Assembly (NCBI GenBank): GCA_030762175.1 | Contig: CM060846.1 | Coordinates: 238,814,012 to 238,878,011, forward strand | Length of the DNA stretch: 64,000 nt | Direction: 5' to 3' | Origin: Metallyticus violacea | Lineage: Eukaryota > Arthropoda > Insecta > Mantodea > Metallyticidae | Part shown: positions 48,006 through 59,429 of the stretch, one piece after another | Layout of the letters: each line of letters begins with the position of its first letter | Position numbering within the stretch: the stretch's first letter is position 1 | Notes under the pieces: generated by a model | Seen by the model: only the letters and a program-made list of their open reading frames with translations | What the model was told of the DNA's origin: nothing | Database searches by the model: none | Program-made: the position numbers and the translations under genes

Positions 48006-51000
48006 AGCTCTGCTCTTTTATTTCTTCCTTTGACAAGCATATTTGCAGCACCTTATCCTACTTCCCCTCTCGCTCCGCTGAGTCAGCACTTGCACAATAG
48101 ACACACTCCGCATCATTGTAGCGTCCTCGTTCTCACACTCTGGCTGCAAAGTGCAATGACGAATTCTTCGGAGGGGAATGAGAACCCGGCGAAACGTTTC
48201 GTCCCCCTTTGGGGGGGGGGGGTTCAGTGCTAGAGCTCGTTTGGCTTTTGTCTGGGTGGCATCAGCCTCATTTGACTTCAGTCGAGCATTGCAAGGCAAA
48301 CTTGCAATTAAACAAGATATTGCAGGTCTGGACGAACTGGCTTGCTTCAGGTTGGGGCTGGACCGATGTCTGCCACCAAGAATAATCTGCTCTGTGAAGT
48401 AGACGAACCTGTCGCATGCGAAAATGCTGTGAGTTCTCTTGGGTTAAATCTTAAGGGGCTGCGACAGCGAGAAAAGGGGGTCCGCTTTAAAAGAAAGCTG
48501 GAGATACGCTGCATTGTTCAATTTCAAAAATCTAGTGTACAAAAATCGTATCCATTAGTTTTAGCAAATCATTTTATTATCATAAATCAAGCTTATTAGT
48601 ACCAGTTCAAGCATTTTGGGATTCTATCTCGTTTTCTTGTTAATGGGCACGTTTGATTAGTAGAGATGTGTTTATAAAAATGGAGCTGGGAATACTAAAA
48701 ACGTTCTACTTAGCTGATTACCATAATAGAAAATACTTGATAACTTGTATAATATTTTTTGTTTTGTTCTAAAATATGCTTCTTTTAACTCACTGCAATA
48801 GCCACTAATGTTTATTCATTTCCTATATTCCATTTTTTATCGAAATGCAAAATCAACCAGCGAGTACGTGTTTATTTTTTAAGGTTTGACTTATAACCAC
48901 GAGATAAAATTGCAAATTCAATAAATAAACTTATAGACCTGTATTTTAAAATATAAAAGATATCAATGTTTTAAAAATTAGAAGCAATTCTTTATTTCAT
49001 GCACTAACCAAAACTCGTGTATTTATTTTCTTGAAAGCTTAACCCATAATTATATGCCGAAAAAATAACAAAATGAGGTAGTGAGAAAGCAAATCTAGGC
49101 TATATAAGTGAAGTCATGCAAGCAAAAGACAAGTAATTCATTATTTCTGCAATTTATTGTGCATCTCTGGAATCGGAGTTATTTTAAATCGCAGTATTTG
49201 ATGTTGAACTGGAGAGTAGGCTAAGAGTTGTGTAGGTTGGCTTCATCTTTTCTACGCTGTTTCTTCGAGGCTTCGATTTACAGATCTTTAATTTGCCTCC
49301 TCTTTGACCACCAAAAGTTGTCTAGATCGGCCTCAACTCCGTCCATTAGCATGTTCAATTGGCATTTGTGATTTGAAATTATGAATTTCAGTGGGTATGC
49401 CTAACCTAAAGCATTCTAATATTACAACCGGCGTGTATTTATTCTAGATGAAAATGCTCTTACTAATGTGTAAGTTCCGTGTCGTTTGGCAAATTTCTTA
49501 TAATAAATTAACTCGCATTGCAATTGAGAATATAATTATTTCTTGTTTCAGCGCTACCTTGTAACCACACATCAAACACCTGGCGCCGCGAATCTGAAAA
49601 AACATTTATACTAATCACGTTTGCGCGCATTCGCAAAACCTAAAACTAATAATATAATAATAACTAACAAACTAATATTTGAAAGAGACAACATTTCTGC
49701 TATGTGGATTTCATAGAATTTCATACATAATTCTGTTTGAAGTTAAAACGGTTTAAAAGGTTTAATGGGATAAATATTGGTTATTAATGAAACCCGATTT
49801 GAAAGGTAAAACTCACACTTGCTTTTTAAAATACTTGTGTGCGCCGGTTCCATATTGCTATGTATTAAAAACTCTTCGTTTCACAGTCTATGACAGAATG
49901 ACTACATTGCTTGCTCCTACCGCTTCGCACTCGAAACAAAAGGTCTCCTCACAAGAAATAAAGAAAAAAATAAAACAAACACACAGTTCAGTACTACTTA
50001 AACATCGAAGAATAGCAATGCTTGGGCACCTGCCTCAATATTTTTGTAGTGATTTTTTCCAAAATTTTAAGTCGAAAATATATGTTTTTCCGCCTAAGTT
50101 GGCGAAATGAGTAATGTGTGCTGATATGAAAGCTAAAATATAGTTGTACATTTATATTAAAATGTATAATTGTTGATGAGTGAGTTAACGGGACTAATAT
50201 TATGGCTGTGGAAATATGTGATAGTGTATCTCTCACCCTAGCGTTTTGTGGATCTAAGCTACAATGAGCTAATACACAAATACTAAAAATGCATGGTTTG
50301 AGTTTTAATTCTTCCTTCTTATTAAAATAATTTATATGTAAAATTTGGCCATTACCTAATTGTTTTGTCTTTAGGTTCTTCAGTTTAATTTGTAGGTGTT
50401 TGCTTGTAATTCCGTGTCATATTCGCTAATCTACTAAGTGCCAGAGATAAACGTGATATCTAAAATATCAAATTATAAGCATACTAGTAGAAATACTTCT
50501 TCCGAAGCACATATCTCGAGGGGGGACAGGGCCTGGCTATAGACAGCTGCCTTGCCTGCATCCGCCTCGATGCCACATCCCGGACAGAGATATAAATGTC
50601 GTGTTATACTAAAAAGGAGAAATAACTTGTAAAAAAACAATATAGCTATCATAATAACCAAAGAAGCAGAAATGAGACTGAAGCGGTTTCGCAAATAGTG
50701 CAATATTTCGAACAGCTTGTACTCATCAAAAACAGAAGATAGTGATAGATAAAATAATGTGGAACCAGCCGAAAGAAGCCACGAAGGGAAAAGGGTGAGG
50801 AAGCAAAATAAGTAACAGTATTATATTAACACATGGATTACTATGTGAAAAAGAATGTTAATACGTAAGATTTAAACCTGGTGGTGTACGCTCTTTAGGC
50901 GTAAACAATTTTTTTAAAAAATTGCAGCCATCTCTCGAGTATTTCTAAGGCATCTTTGAGCGACATAAATCGCTGAAGCATCAATAGTATTAAATTAAAG

Positions 51001-51244
51001 CCTGGCAGTCGGACGGACAGAGCATGTTGAACAACGGATAAGGGAGACTATGATTGTTCAAATGGAGGGAAGCAACAGTGCATGTTAAACCAATATGAAT
51101 AAAAAGCTTTGCAAAGCTTGCAAAATAACATATGCAACATTCATGGAAGCATATTTAAGTGAAGTAATCTTCAATTCTATGCTAAATGTGGGATGTGGAA
51201 CGATGTACACAGGTTTTACATTTAGGGCTTTGGTATGGGTGCAA
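48006..51244. other. Non-coding DNA, nothing firmly recognised
   Basis: 3.2 kb with a G-run at about 48211-48221 and a locally GC-richer part at 48050-48500, where overlapping frames (48178, 48342) have no recognised motif. The 107-codon frame at 49787 also lacks any motif. A GC-rich patch at 50510-50600 is anonymous. Confidence 0.35.
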
Positions 51245-51535
51245 ACCTGCTACCATGAATGAATGATGTTTTTGCTACAGAGGCTCCACAGGCAGTGGAC
51301 ACTGATGATGCATGAGACGAAATGATACATTGGGAAAGGATTTATTTTTAAGGAAGGAAACGTACCAGGCCTAAGTTTATGATATCTCCCTGGCATTTGC
51401 CATTTATGAGAATTGAGGAAAACCTGGAAAAAACCTCAGTCAGGAAGATGGTCCTGGTGGAATTCGAACCCCAGACCTCCCTCTCAGAGTCCGCGCCTTG
51501 ACGACCTCGGCCACCCGTGGCGGTACCTGCGACCA
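51245..51535 (-). mobile_element. SINE-B, reverse, with 11-bp TSD (one mismatch)
   Basis: Body 51256-51524 from 'gaatgatgtttttgctacag' to the reverse head 'ggccacccgtggcggt'. Flanked by acctgctacca (51245-51255) and acctgcgacca (51525-51535), a near-perfect target duplication that fixes both ends of the family. Confidence 0.92.
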
Positions 51536-51905
51536 GGCGGGGCGATTCATTCAATATACGTTGCGGCAAAATATATTTTCAAGCTTGGAGCGTTCTTAGA
51601 AAAATAATTTTAAAATCGAATGCATTAATAAAGGCTCGTAATATTCTTTCAAAATAGAGTTGATCTCAATTCGAAGAAAGTAAGTGGTTATAACATTAAT
51701 GAATTTCTTGTTTTAAATTTTGGGTATGCAGTGTTTTTTTTTCTTTGTGCGCTAGGATGTTATGGTATTATAAAGGGGGGGGGGCGTATTTTTGATTTTT
51801 TAACTTTTGTGCTAGATTTTCAGAATAGATATTAAGAGACGAAAAGTTGGTACAAAGACTGTGGTCGTGCATTGTAAAAGAGTATTGAATAATCTTTTAA
51901 TATGC
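51536..51905. other. Non-coding DNA, nothing recognised
   Basis: AT-rich with a G10 run near 51775-51784. Confidence 0.4.
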
Positions 51906-52220
51906 AGAATATGACAAGTCGGTCCTGGTGGTGTAGTGGTTACCATACTTGCCTTCTAAACCCAAGATCGCGGTTTCAAACGCGGCCCGGACCATATTTT
52001 TTCGGGCGTAAAAATCCTAAGTATGGCTTCCTTCGGAAGGGAAGTAACGCCATGGGTCCCGTGTCGTAGATTTACGGCACGAAAAAGAACCTCAAGCCTG
52101 AAAGAGAGGCCTCTGAGAAAAAGTTGTCGGCCGTTTCACGCCCTGAATTGAATGGGACACTAATGACCTGAGATGTTAAAGAGCGTCCGTAAATAAAACA
52201 AATTAACAAGAATATGACAA
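51906..52220 (+). mobile_element. SINE-A with perfect 12-bp TSD
   Basis: Body 51918-52208 from GTCGGTCCTGGTGGTGTAGT to 'cgtaaataaaacaaattaac'. Perfect duplication agaatatgacaa at 51906-51917 and 52209-52220. Box B is slightly changed (GGTTTCAAACG). No long A tail; the 3' end is the AAATAAAACAAATTAAC motif itself. Confidence 0.96.
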
Positions 52221-52377
52221 CTATCAAAGTGAAGATTGTAATTTGGTGGGTTTAATGTGCATAAACGTAAGGAAGAAGACGTCATTATGGAAGAAAGTTG
52301 CAGCATTTGAGGAGACAGAAGAGATGAACTTAACTGAGAAGTGGAGTTGAATTTGGAAAGAAACCGAAGATTTTTTT

Positions 52378-52638
52378 ATGGTGTTTAACGCCCGATTTTA
52401 CTACTGAGACACCACAGGCGGTGTACACTGATGATACATGAGATGAAATGATATACTGGAGAAGATTTTTTTTTAAGGAAGGAAACGTTCCAGAACTAAG
52501 TTTAGGGTACTTCCCCGGCATTTGCCATTTATGAGGACTAAGGAAACCTGGAAAAAAGCTGCCAGGGGTGGGATTCGAACCCCAGACCTCACGCTCACTA
52601 GTCAGCGCCTTAACGTCCTTGGCCACACGCGGTGGTAC
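52378..52638 (-). mobile_element. SINE-B, reverse
   Basis: Runs from 'atggtgtttaacgcccgatt' to 'ggccacacgcggtggtac'. Box B is present in reverse (GGAATCCCACC context: 'gggattcgaaccccagacc'). It lies only about 160 bp from the preceding SINE-A. No clear duplication. Confidence 0.9.
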
Positions 52639-54940
52639 GATGAGTTCTGAACTATGGGTTCAAAGCACGAAAATGGCAATATCACTCATAATAAGTGCAA
52701 GAGATTTCTGACCTTAGGAATTCCACCTCTAAGTAAGTCATGTAAAGATGAAATGCTGATACCAATTGCAGTGCCTTCAATTTATATGCAGTCATTATTA
52801 TCAAAGGCAAACACATCGCAAATGAGAAACAGGTAGGCTTAGGATTTTAATAAATAAAATTTTTAGCCACACTATATTTAATCATTTTTTATGTTTAGTG
52901 CCATCTGCGGTGGCATCAATCACCGATAGAAGGATGACGAACGTGGCCCCCTTAAATGTTCTTTTCAGTAGAAGCAAACAAATCTGCGTATTGTCTAATT
53001 ATTTACAAGTTTCAATGGCATCATTTAAACTCTCATCCTATAACCCTTTCAGTTTTGCTATGCGCTTTTTAGGTGCTTAGAACGTTTATGGACTTGTTTA
53101 ATAAACCAAACACAATGTCACACAGTTTATATATATTAAGTGATCTAAATAATAGAATTCTAACCATCGCTGACGGATCCGCGCTGTAATTCACAAATTC
53201 TATTAAAATGTAATGGATAGCTAAGGAAAAATTAGCGCAAGTAACTTCTAATACAATAAATGAAATTGCGACTCGAATTTTTAAATACTTTTTTTGCCAT
53301 ATTTAAAGACTAGAAGTAACATAGATTAAGTAATTCGGTTATATTAAAATTGCTCTACTCAAATTTATGTCGGAATTATTTAAACAAAAACTGGATTTTC
53401 ATAGGCTCTTTCCTTAATGGGCATTATTTTTGCAATAAAGGAATTCGATTATGGTTTTGTTTTTGTCTGGTGTACGAATATCAAATAACCAATGAGACTA
53501 TTAACTGTCATTGTTGTTGTAGTCATGTTCTCTTGTGTCTTACAGTATTACAAACAAGTTTATCAAATCTCAATGCAATATTTTTCATTGATACCGCTAA
53601 GATTGGTGCTTAGAACGAATCTAGATAAAAATAATATAAACTTGGTGTTATTTGTAAAGCATAAATTTAAACTAGATTAAATTTTTTAAAAGCATGCTAT
53701 TCTATTATTACTTTGCCAGATGGTATTTATTCTTTTTCTTTAATACATTGAAATGTCAATATAACATTAGAACAAATTAAATTTCTGAAATATCTTTCCA
53801 AGGAACAATTAGGTACTGACTAGCTAGGGCTACCGTTAGGGCAGATGCTACAACGGGTAGAATTCTAAGATGATGTAGTAGGTCAACCAGATCTAATTCG
53901 GCAATTTTTTTTTCCTTCAAATTCTATATTTCCAGATAATGTACAAAGCCTTTACTTTTTCAGGAAAATTAATTAGTAGATCGCCGTACAATTTCTTATT
54001 ATCATATTGAAGTCCACAACACTTTCGCGTGTCATTTATTTGGGTTGCAAGCGAATAATTTTAAAGGCTGCTCAGTTTTGTTCTGAAAAGAGTTATTTTA
54101 AAATCAGAATCACAGTATCCACAATGAGGATAAACAAGAGCTTTTCTGTCATATTCAAACCAATGCAAGATTTGAACTGTGCGTCTGTCAGGGCAACTCG
54201 CTGATGTCATTTGCACCAAACATTGTAGATACATTTTCAGCGTGTTCACGATTTTTTAAAATTCAGATCCTGCATTTTCTCTCTTTCATATCAGCGGTTC
54301 ATCAATGTCTTGAATGTGTTCTGAAAGTTCCAACACGTTAATGTTCTTAGATTTTTATGTGGCAGGTTTTAGTTTGGCGGAATATTGAACTATAACAATG
54401 AATGATGAAGTAAGCCTACAGTAAAGTTACCAGTTTTAAATAAAATCTCTCCCCCACTCCCTTGCGGACGCCCCTGATAAGAATAAAACATGTAGGTTGG
54501 TCATTTCGATACAATATCGCCAAGAACCATAGCTCCCTCCTAGTGCGCCAGTGTTTGCCGGAATATCTGTTTCGCGAACGTAACCAGCTCCTTAAGAAAT
54601 TAATGATAATGATATGCTTGTCTTCAGCTAAGTAATTAAGTGATTAAATTAAATTTCGTAAACTTCGAGAATTAAAAGTCGTCCGTCGCAGGTCCGATCA
54701 AGAAATAGAAGCTATTGAAAGGCGTTCAACTTGAATTACCCGAGAGAGCGAGGATTTCTTCTGTGAATACCTTTTTTTTCTCCTTTTTCTTCTTTATAAG
54801 CCTCCCTTCTGTGAATGTCATATTAACTTTCTTCTTAAATACCCGTTCGTCGGCAGACGCCAAAATATTTTGGAAAATCAGGACAATTTTCACGTTTACT
54901 TGGTATAAGTGCATGAATGTAATTGTTACCGAATCGGTGT
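52639..54940. other. Non-coding DNA, nothing recognised
   Basis: AT-rich, no supported coding segment; frames at 53350 and 54007 have no motifs. Confidence 0.4.
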
Positions 54941-55098
54941 TTTAAGGAAGGAGGCGTTCCAGACCTAAGTTTAGAGTACCTCCCAGGCATTTGCCATTTA
55001 TGAGGACTGAAGAAAACCTGGAAAATGCTCACTCTTGGAGGACGGTCCTGATGGGAATAGAACCCCAGACCTCCCGCTTACGAGTCCGCGCCTTGACG
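54941..55098 (-). repeat. SINE-B fragment, truncated at both ends
   Basis: Central SINE-B sequence from 'tttaaggaaggaggcgttcc' to 'gagtccgcgccttgacg'. It lacks the 3' terminal third and the first part of the tRNA head. Confidence 0.87.
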
Positions 55099-56170
55099 TT
55101 CCATGAATGAGAGGCCTTTGACAGTGGCAACTTCTGGTGGGACCGCTCTGAAAGCGGAAGCACATCTGTCATTTGCATACGAAACCGATTATTCTTAGCG
55201 TGATGAATTTTAACAAGACATTGCAACTGCAGTACATGTTATTTTGAAATAACGAAATATGCAATAGCAAGCATTACTGTGTGACTGATGAGAAAAATGT
55301 TTGGAAATCCTTATGCGTTTGCTGTATTAGTGATTATGTTAGTCAAAGTTTATTACACTTTATTGATTGTTTTGAATGTTTTCAGTAACCAATCTGTAAT
55401 TACAGCTTATACGTTCGAGGCAAAGAAACACACCAGGCTGTTAAAATTGAATCAGGAAATGAATTCACAAAATAGCTGAAATTGAAAGCAGTGAAGTGCT
55501 GTTTGTGCCGTTGGTATAGACTACAGTAATGTAAGCCCTTAAAGTGCATCATATAACAAAACGGTTGCCAAAAGTCCCTGTTTGAATTCTTGATGTAACG
55601 CATTTTTTGCGATAATATTTATATCGGGGCATATTTAAGTATTTGGACTTATTTATTAATTGTCAGCCTTTTGTTTGTTTAAAGGTCTAATAAACTCTGC
55701 AGAAAGCTACTGCGTCGCGCATTCTTTCGTGAGCTCGTGCTGCATGATATTTTTAGTCAAGCCAGTATTTGGCAGGGGAGGAAGGTTTAGCCAAGAGTAT
55801 CTTTAGTTGCATCCCTGGCAGCGCTGTTGTCACATTACCATCATGTTCGTAGGGGAGGTCGGGACACAACTTTGTGTTTCTTATTCTCAAACCTCTTTGA
55901 TAAATGTTTGTTGTGCATATAATTGTGTACACAGTTATTGTATTTTTACTCATATCATGTAAAAGCAGTGCAAATACAAACTAAAGTAGACAATATATTT
56001 ATTGTCCTAAATCGTCAACAAATGCGGTTAACCTATCTTAGTAGTTCATAGGCACTAGCAATCTGACAACATAGATCGGATAGTGCTACGTCCGAAAACT
56101 TTTGTGACTTTCTCCCATCTCCCTCATTGTTAAAGGCAGATTGGAATTGACGTTAGAAGGCGGAGGAAGT
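55099..56170 (+). promoter_or_regulatory. Upstream region of the long kinase N-terminal exon
   Basis: Non-coding. The in-frame stop nearest the start codon is at 56105-56107. Immediately before the coding part, a pyrimidine tract followed by AG ('tctcccatctccctcattgt' then taaaggcag at 56139) could be a 3' splice site. The coding start may therefore lie in an internal exon rather than at a promoter. I cannot decide between promoter plus 5' UTR and intron. Confidence 0.35.
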
Positions 56171-57202
56171 ATGGCTGCTACAAGCGCTAATGCTAGTTCT
56201 AGTTCCGTGGCACAGACTCGAAGTCATCGTTATTCTCGCTCAACCACTACCAGTGTAGCCCAACTTTTAAGTGAATCGTGTACAAGTTTGTTACAACGAA
56301 TCACCACTCGAGTGCGAGGGACTTCAACCAATCCCGAACAGTTCCCGACTTCGTCGTCTTCGGCAGCAGTTGCCGCTTTGGGGCTAGGGTCTACGAGATC
56401 TCGGCTGGAAGACAAATACTCAGCAGTACTGGATAAATATGGCCGTCGAAGAGGAGCCGAGGGGAATTCTCGACGCGGCCTGACGGAATCAAGGCGCGTG
56501 GAAACTGAATCTGAACGCGATGCATCAAAATCACCGCCATCAACAGTACTAGCGAAAAGTGGCACCACTACAAATGTTGTCCTTTCTGAAAAAGCGTATC
56601 CATACGTCACTACGGCAGTAACTACGTCAGTGCGTGAGAAAACACCATATCGACATGATGATCATCGTGAACGTAAATGTGACAAGCTGAATCAGTCGCA
56701 ACAGCGAGCTTACAGTAATGTGCATAGTGCTCATCGTCATAGGCAGAAATCAGGACAGTCCGATAATGCGCGCAAGGCTCCTGTACGACCCATTAGAGTA
56801 GGTAAAAGTGAACAGGCAGAACCAAAGCTGACTTCAGGGTTGCGTTTGTGTCCGGTAGAAATAGATCCTGCAATCATTGATGAACCATCGAAAAAGCAAC
56901 CTTCTCCACCTATTGAAGATACTGTGAGTGAGAGAGAGGCTAGGCGCAAAGAAATCCAAAGTCTGATTCTAAAATATACTGCACTTGATGAAGCATACAA
57001 TAAAAGAGCCGAAGAGAGAAGAGCTAATGAGGCAAAGATTAAAGAAGAAGAGGCATATATAAACGTAGTTTCTCCAGAAGGCAAATATTACTTACTAGAT
57101 GAAGCTTACAATAGAGCATATGATGCCACTACCAAACGAAAAACCTCAAATGCTGTTAACAGCAGACATCGCCATAAGCTTTCAACTGCCCTTGTGCCAA
57201 CT
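56171..57202 (+). CDS. Doa: Doa/CLK-type LAMMER kinase, long N-terminal exon
   Basis: First in-frame ATG (agtATGg context) after a stop at 56105; 344 codons to a consensus donor act|gtaagt (57202/57203), phase 0. The protein starts MAATSANASSSSVAQTRSHR and is Ser/Thr/Arg-rich and largely disordered. It carries SRLEDKYSAVLDKYGRRRG at about residues 77-95. A charged, probably helical stretch lies near residues 255-320, where a motif occurs twice: ALDEAYNKRA (271-280) and LLDEAYNRAY (308-317). The next exon, 1 kb downstream, begins the kinase module in the same phase. Doa/CLK kinases phosphorylate SR splicing factors, and Drosophila Doa makes several isoforms from alternative N-terminal exons. 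I infer that this exon gives a long isoform. The kinase link rests on phase and proximity. Confidence 0.85.
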
Positions 57203-58255
57203 GTAAGTAGAGGCCTAACCTTACAGCATGAACCACCTATTTATAGGATAATCTGTATATACAATCAAGGGCATACAGCATGATAAGCTGAATTGGCTAT
57301 GTAGGGAATCATTTTTATCGTTGTCAGACAATTTGTTTGTTCTATAACTAAAATATTGTGATAAAGTAAATAGTGAGTTCCTTGGTGAATTTGTATCTTA
57401 TTCAATGCAGTTAGAAAAACAATTGAAAAAAGTAATAGACCATGGCCATCCCTGAAGTGTGAGCATGAAGTGTTAACAGTGATTTTTTTTAATTTTTTAT
57501 TTATTTATTTTTACTAAATATAGTTTGGTGAATTGTGCTGCATATTGCACTTAAAATTTTTAGTAAGTACTTTTTGAGCACTTTGAATTAGCTTTATAAA
57601 AGAACTCATGTGACTAACAGTAATAGCTTTCTGACCTGCAGTTGTGGTACCTGAAGCATAATAACAGAATGCTGTGTCTGTAGCATGCACAGTCAGGCAG
57701 TGCATTGTTAAGGTAAATTAAGTTTATGGGTAAGAACCTCTATTACATATTTTATTGAACCATTTAGTCATAATTTGCTATTAAATTTAATGCAATTAAA
57801 TCTTTAATATTGTAAATTTTTAATTGAGCCAAGGAGGCTGTGGTGGTGATTGAATTAGCTTCAGTTTTTCTCTATTAGTTTATTCTTATTATTTTTATGT
57901 CATCAACATAATATCCCTAACTGCCATTGCCTCCATTTGTTTGTTGTATTGCTATGGTAACATCTAATATAATTGTTCCCATGGCAATCACTGTTAACAT
58001 CATTTGTTGACATGGAAAACCATTTTGCCCTCTCCCCTCTTTGTCTCTTGATTGTTGGGTTCACGACTCGGTTTGAATTGGCGGCAATGAAATGGCACCT
58101 CCACCTCTACCTACCGTCCACTGCGCCACGTGATTGGATGTCCTGTTTGTCCTGCCTGCCCTGTTCACCTCGGGTTGGTTGGTTGGTGTATATTGGCGAC
58201 GGCTTGGACGGACCATGTCCTGTGATGCTGTGGTGTGCTGACATGCATCCTGCAG
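57203..58255 (+). other. Doa: Intron between long N-terminal exon and first kinase exon
   Basis: GT at 57203, AG at 58254-58255 ('gacatgcatcctgcag'), phase 0. Mostly AT-rich, but about 58040-58255 is unusually GC- and CpG-rich for this part of the window. Reading frames there (for example 57973-58284) do not match the kinase frame, in which a TGA occurs at 58223, so that stretch is not a contiguous part of the coding exon. Confidence 0.75.
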
Positions 58256-58334
58256 ATCTCTCGAGCCCCATCTGTGGAGGATGATGAAGACGGACATCTC
58301 ATTTATCGTCATGGCGACATACTGCAAGACAGAT
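58256..58334 (+). CDS. Doa: Doa/CLK kinase exon: linker and start of kinase module
   Basis: 79 bp encoding ISRAPSVEDDEDGHLIYRHG then DILQDR plus the first base of a Tyr codon. 'VEDDE-GHLI...GD.L..RY' is the signature that precedes the kinase domain in all CLK/LAMMER kinases. The acceptor is tgcag|atctct (phase 0). The donor is agat|gttcgt at 58334/58335, weaker than consensus but in the exact phase needed. Joined to the next exon it gives DR-YKILATLGEG, as in the family. The upstream TGA at 58223 in this frame confirms that the exon boundary is required. Every isoform with kinase activity should include this exon. Confidence 0.95.
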
Positions 58335-58964
58335 GTTCGTGAATACAACTACTTTGTAGTAGATATACTAATAGACAGTATCATTACCCATGATATCACA
58401 TCATTTCCATGGGATGAGAGAAACATCATATTATACTTACTAGCAGTTCATTAATACAACAACAACATTAACAACCAACATTCCTTTTCAGCATTAAAAT
58501 GTATTTGGGTGGGTTGGCATTATGTACAGTGACATAGGCTAGTGGGAAGAATCAACTTATATACTTTAGAGAAATTTAAATATAAGCATGATATTAGTTT
58601 AAGCTCTTTTTCTCCTTTAAACTGACTTGGGAGTGCATTCATAGATTTCAGAAGGGGGCTGTTAACTAAATACGTTGCAATTTTATCTGGGTTTACTATA
58701 TAATAATTTCAATTAAAGTTATGCATGCTTGAATCCACTTCCGCATGTTATTTGTATATTTAACTGCAGTTTACAATGAAAATTTTTTAAATATTTGGCA
58801 AAATAAATAGAAAGAATGGAAAGTTTATCTATATGGTGCTTTAGCTAAAACTCTTGCATAAATTTGAGAGTTTGTATATAAAATTTTTGCATTGAAGTGG
58901 CTTTTAGCAGCATCAAAATCATGTATCAGCTGTATTTCTGAATATCTGTGACTTTGTATTTCAG
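58335..58964 (+). other. Doa: Kinase intron
   Basis: GT at 58335-58336 to AG at 58963-58964 ('actttgtatttcag'), phase 1. AT-rich, no embedded feature seen. Confidence 0.85.
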
Positions 58965-59031
58965 ATAAAATTCTTGCAACCCTTGGAGAAGGTACTTTTG
59001 GAAAAGTACTGAAAGTTAAAGATTTACAGAA
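58965..59031 (+). CDS. Doa: Doa/CLK kinase exon: ATP-binding glycine loop
   Basis: 67 bp completing Tyr and encoding KILATLGEGTFGKVLKVKDL then Q and two bases of the next codon. LGEGTFGKV is the glycine-rich ATP-binding loop (kinase subdomain I, GxGxxG). ILATLGEGTFG with KVKD is characteristic of the insect Doa branch rather than other kinases. The acceptor is tttcag|ataaaa and the donor aga|gtaagt-like (aa|gtaagt at 59031/59032), phase 2. The exon for subdomain II, with the catalytic Lys (expected MALKII), was not found in the remaining 5 kb, so the gene is cut by the window end. Confidence 0.96.
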
Positions 59032-59380
59032 GTAAGTAATTCTGGCTAGTTATTTGTATACTTATAGCATTTTCAGGACCTGATGTATGTATAAAATAAA
59101 GAAACCCATGCCACTTACAAACAGTGGGAGAAAAATGAAGGTACTTGAAGTTTCTACCATAGTAGTAGTTTTTGTAACATGTTGTTAGGTTGGTACAAAA
59201 AAGGGCAAATGGGTTTTGCTGCTATGGATTTTATTAGTATATTATAGTATTATGTGACCATGTTATATGCACAAGAAATTAAAAGCCATCTGCACAGAAT
59301 GTTCAATTCATGAGCATTTCATCACAGTGATTACCTTGATATATATTGTAATCATTGTTGTTGTTGTTGTTAATAATATT

Positions 59381-59429
<49 letters not shown>

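Noticed and set aside
49787..50110. 107-codon forward frame
   Set aside because: No motif, no conserved-family features and no promoter or splice context.
56230..57084. Reverse frames opposite the 56171 exon
   Set aside because: They are shadows of the coding exon; Ser/Arg-rich coding DNA leaves the antisense open.
57973..58284. 103-codon forward frame upstream of the kinase exon
   Set aside because: It overlaps exon 58256-58334 in the wrong frame, and the kinase frame there is proven by family sequence and splice phase.
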